Assembly: GCF_001654985.1 (NCBI RefSeq)
Contig: NZ_LXEU01000029.1
Span: forward strand, 1 to 51,119
DNA from: Kluyvera georgiana ATCC 51603
GTDB lineage: Bacteria > Pseudomonadota > Gammaproteobacteria > Enterobacterales > Enterobacteriaceae
Reading direction: 5' to 3'
DNA: 51,119 nucleotides
In this document: in pieces, positions 6,915-16,600 of the stretch
Layout of the letters: every line of letters starts with the position of its first letter
Numbering within the stretch: position 1 is the first letter of the stretch
Notes under the pieces: model-generated
What the model was told of the DNA's origin: nothing
The model's database searches: none
Seen by the model: the letters and a program-made list of their open reading frames with translations, nothing else
Program-made: the position numbers and the translations under genes

Positions 6915-7809
6915 TTAAATATCTCATTATTTCTTTTGAAATGTTATGCCCTGTTTCGTGTTCGAGCCATACCCATTGACCATTGGCATTCATTTCTAAA
7001 AATAACCATTCATTATCAAAAACTATGAAATCAAAACAGCCGAAATCAATTTCAAAGAATTGCATGTAGATCAAACACTTATCTTTTATTTTCTGTGGAA
7101 TGTCGATTTTGCTATATATTATTTTGTTATCCTTCTTTCTCCAGTCAATTTTATTTTCGGATTCAATTTTAACGGGAAAGAATATTTCATTAATGATAGT
7201 AATCCTTACTTCGTATTGTTTGTTTGAATATTTCTGAAAATAGGCAGGGCTGAATTTTAGAGTGCTTGTGTTTTTGCTTTTATCAAACAAATTTGTTTGT
7301 ACAATCTCTTTGTGATGTTCATCCTCGACGACTCCGTTAGATAGAGGTTTAACTATGATATCTTCAGCCAAATGGGATGTTAATAGGTGAGGGCTGTTTG
7401 TTAAACAATAATCTGGAGTTGAAAAACCAATCTTATCAGCTATTTTTGCTTGTAATACTTTATTATCTGCTTTTCTAAGAATAGATGGCCGGGACAAACA
7501 TTTTCCATCAAAAGCTTCAGCAATCCCTTCAACCAAAGAAAAAACTTCTCTATAACAATGGTTATGATATTTTACACCGATTATATCATTAAGATTTTCT
7601 GGTGTTGGTTTTCTATAATAAATAGACGAGCAGTTACTTTCAAAAAGAACACCATAATGTTGATTTCTTATTTCGAATCCTTTTTTTGTATAGGAAACCT
7701 GATATTCGGAAAATTTATCGATATTAAAAACATAAAAGTCATCAACACATTGTTTTTTAATTATATAATCTATAGTTTTATCAAAGCTTGATGTTATAAC
7801 TAAAATCAT
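6904..7809 (-). CDS. ATP-grasp graspetide maturase (MvdD/PsnB-like ester ligase)
   Basis: The 301-residue protein matches the ATP-grasp ribosomal peptide maturase family. Recognisable elements are SIYYRKP at about residues 62-68 (family-typical YRKP/YRRP segment), RKADNKVLQAKIA at 112-124, the ATP-binding IIVKPLSNG at 151-159, YEVRIT at 199-204, GCFDFIVFDNEW at 257-268 and the magnesium-binding LEMNANGQW at 271-279. These enzymes phosphorylate Asp/Glu side chains and form lactones or lactams with Thr/Ser/Lys in a leader-bearing precursor; here the Thr- and acid-rich repeat peptide two genes downstream is the obvious substrate. It is the first gene of the operon. The length is slightly below microviridin ligases (about 320) but all core motifs are present. 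The substrate-binding face probably recognises the precursor's short leader. Confidence 0.88.
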   Translation of the reverse strand: MILVITSSFDKTIDYIIKKQCVDDFYVFNIDKFSEYQVSYTKKGFEIRNQHYGVLFESNCSSIYYRKPTPENLNDIIGVKYHNHCYREVFSLVEGIAEAFDGKCLSRPSILRKADNKVLQAKIADKIGFSTPDYCLTNSPHLLTSHLAEDIIVKPLSNGVVEDEHHKEIVQTNLFDKSKNTSTLKFSPAYFQKYSNKQYEVRITIINEIFFPVKIESENKIDWRKKDNKIIYSKIDIPQKIKDKCLIYMQFFEIDFGCFDFIVFDNEWLFLEMNANGQWVWLEHETGHNISKEIMRYLNDK

Positions 7810-7832
7810 AAAAATATCACTCTTTTTCTTTT

Positions 7833-7861
7833 ATCCTATTACTTTGCTAATTTTTATGCAA
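7833..7861 (-). promoter_or_regulatory. Candidate promoter of the graspetide operon
   Basis: On the minus strand, TTGCAT (7861-7856) and TAGGAT (7838-7833) are separated by 17 bp, about 25 nt before the maturase start. A small inverted repeat (TTTGC/GCAAA, 7844-7848 and 7858-7862) spans the spacer and could be an operator. The assignment rests on sequence inspection only. Confidence 0.4.
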
Positions 7862-7944
7862 AGCATTCCATGCTATTAAATGACAGCCCTCCTTGGTTGT
7901 TTGGGCGGGTGGGGGCTGGGTGTAAACTCACGGCCTGACCATAC

Positions 7945-8150
7945 AATTGCCGTTAGCATCAAGGAAACCAGCCTACCATTGAAGCATCAGGTGACGTTGG
8001 TCAAGATGTTTGGCCTTATGGGTATAGCAGCACGAACGATGTCGCTTTCATTATGGCCCATTTGAAGCCATACATAGTATCTTCTGACCATAAACCTGAT
8101 TGAATTAAGGCGCTACACGCAAGTGTGCGGAAGCCGCGCCAGTGATGCCC
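7945..8150 (-). pseudogene. Decayed C-terminal fragment of a P4-type integrase
   Basis: Reading the minus strand in two successive frames recovers a recognisable integrase C-terminus: RGFRTLACSALIQSGLWSED, then after a frameshift LQMGHNESDIVRAA, and after another shift YTHKAKHLDQRHLMLQW, a stop, and AGFLDANG. These correspond to the HGFR box, the late histidine box, the AY.(H)KA tyrosine segment and the MLQWWA..L tail of P4-type recombinases. The fragment lacks everything N-terminal, has at least two frameshifts and one stop, and is not functional. It differs from the intact integrase nearby and marks an earlier insertion at the same site. Coordinates are approximate. Confidence 0.75.
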
Positions 8151-8403
8151 TGCTTCGTGCCATAGCCCATATTTCACAGGACTTTGTTGATTATAATATG
8201 AAGCAGAACAGTTAAACATTGGCAGTGCATTACTCTGACCAATCATCCATCAGTGCTACTCCTTCAGGCCATAACGTCTTAAGGTTATGTGCTGGTTCAG
8301 CCTCATTTGCCAGCTTGTGAGCCAACACATCACGTTGGTGGTCTGTTGTTTTACCAGCCTCATCGCAAAATGTTTACCTGAATCCATGCTGTATTTTTTA
8401 TTA
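8151..8403 (-). other. Unidentified gene remnants between the dead and the intact integrase
   Basis: One minus-strand frame reads as a plausible protein end, including DHQRDVLAHKLANEAEPAHN and LKTLWPEGVALMDDW, with a stop near 8230. I cannot name it. No start with a good ribosome binding site is visible, so it is most likely a residue of a former element. Confidence 0.3.
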
Positions 8404-9630
8404 TCACGCCGCTAGAGCCTTAAATTTCTGCGTCTGAACATAATCACCCCACCATTGCATTAGTGTTGCTCGTTCTGCTAGATACTCGGCACGGTTGTAA
8501 GCTGCGATGATTTCATCCCTTTTCGAGTGCGCAAGGGCTGATTCAAGGACTTCTGTCCTGAACTTACCAGACTCTTCTGCTGCTGTTCTTGCAATAGATC
8601 TCATACCGTGTGCTACCAGTTCTCCACCGAATCCCATTCTGATTATTGCGGCGTTTGCTGTTTGCTCATGCATATGACTGAGGGGGGCTTTGATACTTGG
8701 AAAAACCCATTCTCTGTGGCCGCTGATAGGGCGCATGTTTTCAAGAATACGGAGAGCTTCTTTGCTCAACGGCACTTTGTGAGGACGTTTCATCTTCATA
8801 AATTCACCGGGGATGTTCCAAAACCTGTTCTCTTCATCAATATCGGACCAACGAGCACGGACCGCTTCTCCCGGCCTTACCCACGTCAACAATTGCCACT
8901 CGATCAGCATACGGGTTTCTAACCGTATAGATGCGTTAGATAAAGCAATCAAGAAGCGTGGTAGCTCATCGGGTGGAAGGGCAGGCATGTTTTGCTTCTT
9001 AGGCTTACTGAAACGCTGAGCGAGATTGTCGGCAGGATTGAACTCTATAAGCTCTTCCGTGGCAGCATAGCGAAAAATTTCATTCAGGCGAGAAATGATG
9101 CGGCGTAGAGTTTCAAGTACACCTCGTTGCTCAATTGGGTCTAGATGCTGCTTGAGCATTTTGGGGCGAATCTCTTTGATAGGAACATTACCTAGCGTTG
9201 GAAAGATGTTTCTTTCAAGACTACGCCAGATATCGTTAGCGTGGTCTTGCGAGAGTCCTGCTGTCTTCTTCTTCTCTTCTAACCAGCGTTCAGCAACTGC
9301 TTGCAATGTATTTTCAGTAGCATCTTTCAGGTCATTAGCCACTTTTTCATTATGAACTTGTGGGTCGATGCCGTTTGCGAGCAGTGACAGGTATTCATCA
9401 CGCATTGCTCTAGCACGAGCAAGGGTAAGATGAGGGTAGTTTCCTAATTTTGTTTTTGTTCGTTTTTTGGTCGCTGGCACCTGATAGTTGAAATACCACA
9501 CTTTCTTACCACTGGGCTTAACTCTCAACATCAAGCCATCGCCATCATACAGTGTTATCTCTTTGTTATCGTCTGTTGCCTTGGCCTTCTTGATCTGAGT
9601 GTCGTTGAGCTTAGTAACGATTCTTGCCAT
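8404..9630 (-). CDS. P4-type tyrosine integrase, ssrA-specific
   Basis: The 408-residue protein has the DUF4102-type N-terminal domain (TKLNDTQIKKAKA..., LYDGDGLMLRVKPSG, KLGNYPHLTLARAR; residues 6-75), a central SAM-like core-binding region (about 100-200) and the catalytic domain. Catalytic residues are visible: Arg252 in LTWVRPGEAVRARW, a Lys near 281-285, His341 and Arg344 in HGMRS, His368 in LAHSKRDE and the likely nucleophile Tyr378 in AAYNRAEYLAER, followed by the usual MQWWGDYV. The gene ends the island next to ssrA and is transcribed in the same direction as the tmRNA, from which it is separated by a terminator. Integrases of this type insert at the 3' ends of tRNA/tmRNA genes, matching the location. 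It appears intact. Confidence 0.95.
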   Translation of the reverse strand: MARIVTKLNDTQIKKAKATDDNKEITLYDGDGLMLRVKPSGKKVWYFNYQVPATKKRTKTKLGNYPHLTLARARAMRDEYLSLLANGIDPQVHNEKVANDLKDATENTLQAVAERWLEEKKKTAGLSQDHANDIWRSLERNIFPTLGNVPIKEIRPKMLKQHLDPIEQRGVLETLRRIISRLNEIFRYAATEELIEFNPADNLAQRFSKPKKQNMPALPPDELPRFLIALSNASIRLETRMLIEWQLLTWVRPGEAVRARWSDIDEENRFWNIPGEFMKMKRPHKVPLSKEALRILENMRPISGHREWVFPSIKAPLSHMHEQTANAAIIRMGFGGELVAHGMRSIARTAAEESGKFRTEVLESALAHSKRDEIIAAYNRAEYLAERATLMQWWGDYVQTQKFKALAA

Positions 9631-9798
9631 TTTTTAGTATCCCATTTTTAGTAGCCTGAATGGTCGGGGTACTAAATAGGGTGTCATAACAAGTAGTTTC
9701 TAGCAATTCTCAGTAGACTTCACTGGACATGAAAAAGGCCGCAACCCTTGTGATGTGCGGCCTTGATAGTCTTTAGTAGACTTTACTTTACTAAAAAG
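9631..9798. other. Integrase upstream / att-flanking region with repeated TTTAGTA motifs
   Basis: Five copies of TTTAGTA or its complement occur in 165 bp: 9633-9639, 9647-9653, 9670-9676 (inverted), 9772-9778 and 9789-9795 (inverted). Two longer copies of AGTAGACTT follow at 9712-9720 and 9775-9783. Repeated short motifs between an integrase and its att core are typical of arm-type binding sites for integrase or excisionase; that role is inferred. Confidence 0.45.
9732..9763 (-). terminator. ssrA transcription terminator
   Basis: On the minus strand GGCCGCA (9762-9756) pairs with TGCGGCC (9743-9737) and is followed by TTTTT. It lies 36 nt after the tmRNA 3' end and shields the integrase gene from tmRNA transcription. 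Confidence 0.8.
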
Positions 9799-9830
9799 TG
9801 GTGGAGCTGGCGGGAGTTGAACCCGCGTCC
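9799..9830 (-). other. Probable attachment-site junction in the ssrA 3' end
   Basis: The integrase-side DNA starts immediately after the CCA of ssrA at 9799, and the tRNA-like 3' domain is intact. As in other ssrA islands, the element presumably supplies the regenerated 3' end, with the matching repeat at the far (unseen) end. The exact core cannot be set without that copy. Confidence 0.4.
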
Positions 9831-10161
9831 GAAATTCCTACATCCTCGGCACTACATGCTTAGTCAGTCTTTACATTCGCCTGGCACCTGCGGACCGACA
9901 CGCCACTACCAAACTAGCCTGATTAGTTTTAACGCTTCAACCCCAGGCAGGGCTTCCACGCGATCTCTTTTGGGTTTGACCTCTCTTTGATCCCCGTCTT
10001 AAGAGCGGAAGCTAGGGAGAGAGGGCTCAGAGCAGGTTATTAAGCTGCTAAAGCGTAGTTTTCGTCGTTTGCGACTATTTTTTGCGGCTTTTTACGAGGC
10101 CAACCGCCCCTCGGCATGCACCTTGGGTTTCGCAAATCCCGTCGAATCCAGAATCAGCCCC
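9799..10161 (-). ncRNA. ssrA: Transfer-messenger RNA (tmRNA, 10Sa RNA)
   Basis: The minus strand from 10161 to 9799 (363 nt) matches the known enterobacterial tmRNA: it begins GGGGCTGATTCTGGATTCGA, encodes the proteolysis tag ANDENYALAA in 10072-10043 followed by two TAA stops, and ends with the T-arm/acceptor segment and a genomically encoded CCA at 9801-9799. It acts with SmpB to rescue stalled ribosomes and tag the incomplete product. The length equals that of E. coli. Its usual neighbour smpB is here separated from it by the 16-kb bap secretion locus. Confidence 0.98.
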
Positions 10162-10174
10162 AATGTGTTCAATC

Positions 10175-10180
10175 AGTATA
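10175..10180 (-). promoter_or_regulatory. ssrA promoter -10 box
   Basis: TATACT on the minus strand lies 14-19 nt before the mature 5' end, consistent with a primary transcript start a few bases upstream that is trimmed by RNase P. No strong -35 box is visible. Confidence 0.55.
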
Positions 10181-10672
10181 ACAGATTTGTGACGCGTGAC
10201 GCCAGCGCAAATCGTGAGGGATTGCAGCTGGTTGCGTTCTGTACAGCGTATGTAAACAGAGAAAATAATCTAAAATGACAGCCATAATATAAATGCCATT
10301 ATTATTTGCATGATATATCATATTTTAAAATCATACCCTTATTTATGGTAGGGCACATTAATGCGACTTAAACACTTCATTGAAGTTGTTTAGCATCGCT
10401 TAAAGATATTTTATTTTCCCCCTGCTAGACCATCCATCGTGTTTTGTGAAATAAACTTATTTATTGTTTTTATTTGCATTAATGCAGGGTGCGGGTTATA
10501 GGTTTTAAAGCGATCGCTCAGATGGTCGTAATGTAATGAATTGATTATTATTTTAATAATCAATGTGTTGCATTTATATTCTATTGAATCCATTTCAAGG
10601 TGATGCCCATATCAGGCGTTTTATCCTTATTGCCGCCGTGCGTAATTACCTTGCAGCGAGAGGAATATCAAG
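10181..10672. other. 492-bp AT-rich intergenic region upstream of the bapA-like gene
   Basis: Between the ssrA promoter and the giant adhesin I see no convincing gene; a 60-codon minus-strand frame has no homology-like features. The region must hold the adhesin promoter. AT-rich tracts around 10270-10340 and 10440-10580 would suit H-NS or CsgD-type control, but no specific operator could be identified. A GAGAGGAA ribosome binding site lies 10 nt before the ATG at 10673. Confidence 0.5.
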
Positions 10673-13600
10673 ATGGCAGAACCAAACGCACTTTCTCCGA
10701 CCGTAGATATTATTAGCCGTGAAACTGGGAAGGAGATCACAAGTTATTCGCAAAGTGCTGACAGGGTCGTTAATCTCTCGCAAAGCAGCGTAGTGAAAAT
10801 TAATGCTTCGCCTGAATCAGTTAATTTTTATGAACGGCAGGGCGACGATCTTATTGTCCACATGAAGGACGGTACGACGGTACGCTATCAAAGCTTCTTT
10901 ACGCTTGATGCTAACGGCTTACACAGCGAACTGATTTTTGAAGATGAGTATGGCGTACATCGCGCAGCCTTCCCGTTTGCAACGGAAGCGGGCCCAATGG
11001 CCGCTGAGGCGGTGGTGCCGACCATTGCCGAAACCTCTATTGGTGCGCTGACCGGTAGTGCGGGCATTGCGGGGATCTCAACCCTGGGCGTGCTGGGCGC
11101 GATAGCTGGCGCCGCGGTGATCGGCGGAATTGCTATCGCAGCCAGTAGCAGTGGTGACGGTGGCGGGAATGACGGTCATAACAGCGGCGGGGGAGGCGGG
11201 AAGGATCCTGAGCCTGTTGCAACCCCTAAAATTTTTATTAGTCCTTTTGCCAACGATAACGCACTGAACTCGGCCGAAGTTCAATTGAACCAACTGCTGT
11301 GGGGCTCAACACAAAATATCGCTTCCGGTCAGATGGTGACCATTACGTTAAATGGTAAAACCTATTTTGCGACGGTTGGCGGCGATGGCCTGTGGCGCGT
11401 GGAGATCCCTGCGGCAGATCTGCAGGCGCTGGCTAACGGTTCTCAGGTCGTGACCGTGAGTTACACGGAGAAAAGCGGTAAGATCATTACCGCTAGTGAG
11501 ACGATTACCATTGATACCTCCCAGCCGGCTGTAGCGATTGCAATCCTGTCCACCGATGGTCATCTGAGCGCGGCTGAGGCCCAACAACCGATGGAAGTGC
11601 GGGGAATCACCAGCCTGTACGGCACCGGCGTTACGCTTATCGTGACCTTGAACGGCAAAAACTATGTGGCGACCGTGGATAGCGCGGGTAACTGGAGCGT
11701 CTCGATCCCGTCGGCAGATCTGCAACTGCTGCAGGATGGTAATTACACTATCTCTGCTCGTGTCTCACTTGGAACCCTGTCGGCCCAGGCGACTCAGAAT
11801 CTGGACGTGATGACCCATGACCTGCCTAAGCCGACCCTCAATACGCCGTTTGGCGATGGCTACGTCAATAGCGCAGAACATGCCGCTGCTCAGACCCTGA
11901 CGGGGACGACCGGCGTAAAAGGCAGCTGGCAGACGGTCACGGTGACGATTGGTAATAAAACCTGGGAAACGACTGCGGATGCTAACGGTAAGTGGACGTT
12001 AAACCTTAGCGCTGCCGATATGGCGGCAATGGCTGCCGGTACCTTGCCGATAACCGTGGTTGCCAAAGATGCGGCGGGAAATACCGGACAGGTACAGGGC
12101 AACGTTACCGTCGATCTCACCCCGCCTTCGTTAGCTGTCCTGTCACTGACCAGCGACAATATTCTTAACCTACAGGAAGCGAAAGCGGGCCAGACGCTTA
12201 GCGGTATCGCATCGATTGAAGATCAGGGCCGTACGGTTTCCGTAACCCTGAACGGTAAAAACTACACGGCGCTGGTAGGCGTGGACGGTAAGTGGTCTAT
12301 TTCCTTATCGCCAGCCGATCTTACCGCACTCCCACAGGGGACTAACAATATTGTGGCAACCCTGACCGATGCGGCGGGCAATACCACCACGATAAACGGC
12401 AGTTTTAATGTTAAAACGTTGCTGCCTACCATCACCGTCACGCCGCTGACCGGTGATAATGCATTGAACGCCGCCGAGGTGAAAACTGACCAGACCCTTT
12501 CCGGCACCACGAAAAATGCGCCGGCGGGCAGCACGGTGCAGGTCACGGTAGGCGATCATCGTTACATCACGCAGGTGGATGCCAACGGCAACTGGAGCGT
12601 GCAGATAAGCGCCGCTGATTTGCAGAAATTGCCGCAGGGGCCCACTAGCATTAGCGTGACCGTTACTGATCTTGCCGGGCAAACGGGGACCGGTAGTTCA
12701 ACGGTTAACGTCGATACCCTGAAGGGGGGCGTGGCGATCAGTATTATTGCCGGTGACGATTATATCAGCAAAAACGAGGCCACTGGCCAGGTCACCATCC
12801 GCGGTACCAGCGCGGGGCTGGACACAAATACCACCGTAACGGTAACCATTGGCACGAAGACATTCCCGGCGCAAACCGATGCTCAGGGGAATTGGTCGGT
12901 CACGTTGCCTGCCGGAACGCTGTTGACCCAGCCGGATGGCGCGCTGACGGTTACGGCGACGGCGATCGGGCCTAATGGCGCGGTAAGCGACAACCATACT
13001 ATCAATATTGTTATTAATAACTTGCCGAATGTCAGCTTTAACACGCCGTTTGGCGACGGCGTGCTAAACGCGCAGGAGATTACCCAGAACCAGACCCTCA
13101 GCGGTAAAACCGGCGTAAGCGGGGCAGGGCAGAAGGTGGTCATTACCCTTGATGGCGTTAATTATCAGGGAACGGTAGATGCCAACGGTAACTGGATCGC
13201 CACCATTCCTTCAGGCGCGTTGTCGGGGCTGACCAATGCCAGCTCGCCGCTCCAGGTTACCGTTACGGTCACCGATATCGCCGGCAACACCGGTTCTCAG
13301 AATCTGAATGTTCCCGTTGATATGGTGCCGCCGCAGGTCACCATCTCTGCGTTTGCAGGAAACAACTACCTAAACGCCAGCGAAGCCAACATCACCCAAA
13401 CGCTGAGCGGGACGGCAACCGATGTACAAACCGGAGATAAAGTCACCCTGGTGCTGAACGGTAAAACCTACACCACCACCATTGGGCAAAACGGAGCCTG
13501 GTCTATTCCCGTCACTTCGGCGGATCTGAAAGCGCTGCCGGACGGCACCGTCAATATGACGCTCACGGTGACCGATAGCGCGGGCAACGCCACCGTGGTA

Positions 13601-16600
13601 ACGAAGCCTATCCAGGTGGCGATAGATCCGACCAAACAGCCGGTGCTGAGCGTGGATCCGGTCACCAGCAACAATATTATCGATGCTGCTGAAATTAACC
13701 AGGCTATCACCATCACCGGTAAAACGCTCAATGTTCAGCAAGGGCAGACGGTTACCGTCTCCCTGGGGTCGCTGTCCTGGATCGGTACGGTGGATGCCAG
13801 CGGCATATGGTCTGTGCAGATCCCGCAGGGCGATCTGGTTGCACTGACCAGCAATGGCTATACCCTGGTGGTGACGACCAGCGACCAGGCCGGTAACACC
13901 GTATCATCACAGCATAACTTCACCATTGATAAAGACCTTACCGCTATCAGCGTGCTGCCAGTCACAGGTGATGATGCTATCAACGTGGCCGAGGCGGGAG
14001 CGGGTTTCAGTATCACCGGCATTTCCAGCAATCTGACGGCCAATACCATCGTCACCGTCACCCTGAACGGTAAAACCTATTCAAAGGCAACCGAAATTGA
14101 CGGCACCTGGTCGGTGTTGATACCGGCAGCGGATGCCAAAGCGTTGAGTGATGGCAAATCCACCGTCACCGTCAGCGCCGTTGATGCCGCCGGTAACCCG
14201 ATTAGCGTCAGCCATGATTTTACGGTGATTATCAACAAAGTACCGTCGGCGACGATTAATACGCCATTTGGCGACGGCATACTGAATAGTGCAGAAGCTG
14301 CAGGTTCACCAACGCTCACCGGTAGTACAGGCGTACTCGGCGCCGGACAGACGGTCGTGGTGAATATCGGCGGCATCCACTACAGCGCCACCGTTGATGC
14401 CAACGGCAACTGGTCGCTGGATGCGCCTGCCGCGTTGTTAAATGCCCCGGATACTGGCTTAACTCCGATTCCCTACACCGTCACCGCGAAGGATGTGGCT
14501 GGAAACACCAGCGTCATCAGCGGCACCATCGACGTTGATAAAACACCGCCAGCGTTAACGCTTCAGGCGGTCAGCGGTGGCTACGTTAACGCGGTCGAGG
14601 TGGTGCAGAGCGTGCCGATTAGCGGTACCGGCGGGCCTTACGATCCTGACCATCCACATACGATTGTTGTGGCAGTTAACAACCAGACCTATACCACTAC
14701 GCTGTTAAGTAACGGGACCTGGAGCATCTCGCTGCCGGCGGGCGCGCTGGTAGGCCTGCCTGACGGCCCGATTAACTATACGGCCACCATCAGTGATTCC
14801 GCCGGTAACCCGACCGTGCTGAAGGGCAGTTTTATTCTTGATGCCAATCCGGCGACCCTGCCAACCATTACCATCAATGCTATTTCCGGCGATGACTTCA
14901 TCAATGTGAATGAATCTTCGCAGCCGCTGGTGATTAGCGGTAAAACCACCAACACCGAGGCGGGCAGTATTATCAGCGTTGTATTTAACGGCGTCACTTA
15001 TACGGGTGCTCTGGTTCAGCCAGACGGTACCTGGTCGCTGACATTGCCTTCGTCGGTGATGACCGGGTTGACCAGCGGTACCCAGGTGATTACCGCTACC
15101 GTTACCGATGTCGCCGGTAATTCAGCCACCAGTAACCATAATCTGACCTTTGTGGCCGATGCCAGCAAACTGCCTTCTCTCACCGTCAATGTCATCGCCG
15201 GTGATGACGTGATTAACGCCATCGAGCATCTTCAGGCGCTGACAATCAGCGGCTCATCCCAGAACCTTACCACCGGTCGTATTGTCACCGTTGCGCTGAA
15301 CGGTAAGACCTATACCGGGCTGGTGGACAGCACCGGCAAGTGGAGCGTTGACGTGCCGGCTGCCGATGTTCAGGCGCTGTCCAGCGGTTCCGGCTCGCAG
15401 CCGTATACGGTGACGGCAAATGCTACGGATATCGCCAATAACGCGGCGACGCCGGTCAACCATACGGTAACGGTGGATCTGATCGGGCCGACGCTTACGC
15501 TAAACCCGGGCAGTTTTGTTGCCGATGGCAAAGTCAATATCAGCGAAACGGCGGCTATCCAGGTGCTGTCGGGTACAGCGCCAGAAGGGCAGATCGTTAC
15601 GCTCAACGTGGGCGGTAAAATTGTTGATACCGTGGCGGGGCCGGGCAATAGCTGGTCGATGACCGTTCCGCTGGACGTTTTGCAGAATCTTACCCAGGGC
15701 AAAGGCGAGTGGACGCTGAGCGCGACGGATGCGGACGGCAATACCACACAGGTGAAAATTCCTGTCGATGTCAACAGCACCACGCCACCGACCCTGACCA
15801 TGAGCACGCCTTTCGGTGATGCGCTGGTCAATATTAACGATGCTCAGGCCGGTACAACGATTACGGGGACCAGTCGCGGTCTTGCCGCTAATACTGTGGT
15901 GACGCTCTATGTTGATGGCGTGGCGGTACGAAGTGGAACCGTGGGCAGCGACGGTAAATGGAGCATTATTGTTGGCTCTAACGATATCCCGGCTAACAGC
16001 GATGGTACGCATGTCTATACGGTCAGCGCGTCGGATGGATGGGGCAACCAGGCCGGTGCGACGGCCAACGTTGATTACCTGCTGACCAGACCGACGCTGC
16101 CATCCCTCAGCGGTCTGTTTGGCGGCGATGGCATTATTAACCTCGCAGAAGCCACGCTCGGGCAAACCCTGAGTGGTTCAACCTCGGTAACCGGTCCGGG
16201 CCAGACCGTTAAGATAACCATTGATGGCATTAACCCAATTACGGTGCCGGTCAACAATGACGGCAGCTGGTCGTTAACGCTGCCACCGGCTGCATTGCTG
16301 GCATTAAGCGACGGTTCGCACTTAATGACCGTCACGATTGTCGACAGAGCCGGGAACGCCGTCACCGGCAGCGCCAGCTTTAACGTGCAGACCGATACGC
16401 TGCCGACGCCGACCCTGGCAGCGCCGTTTGGCGATGGTATTCTGAACGTGCTGGAAGCCGGTGCAACAACCGGCACAATAGGCGGCTCTACCGGGCTGGC
16501 GAAAGCCAGTATCCAGAGCGTGACCATCCGTATTAACGGCGTAGATTACGGCCCGGCCACCATCAATGCCGACGGTAGCTGGAGCCTGTCGCTGACGTCC

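Larger units (their letters stand above)
1..9798. mobile_element. Mobilisable genomic island integrated at the 3' end of ssrA (right part)
   Basis: The segment is visibly AT-rich compared with the rest of the window. It carries a P4-type integrase directly beside the tmRNA 3' end, a remnant of a second integrase, a MobA/MobL relaxase with a hairpin-rich upstream region, and defence and peptide-modification genes. The 3' end of ssrA is a classic integration site for P4-type tyrosine recombinases (for example CP4-57 in E. coli). No type IV secretion genes are visible, so the element looks mobilisable in trans rather than self-transmissible. The left end is outside the window, so the other att copy and full gene content are unknown. 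Confidence 0.85.

Noticed and set aside
10411..10593. 60-codon minus-strand frame upstream of bapA
   Set aside because: No ribosome binding site, no recognisable domain and AT-rich composition typical of promoter DNA.
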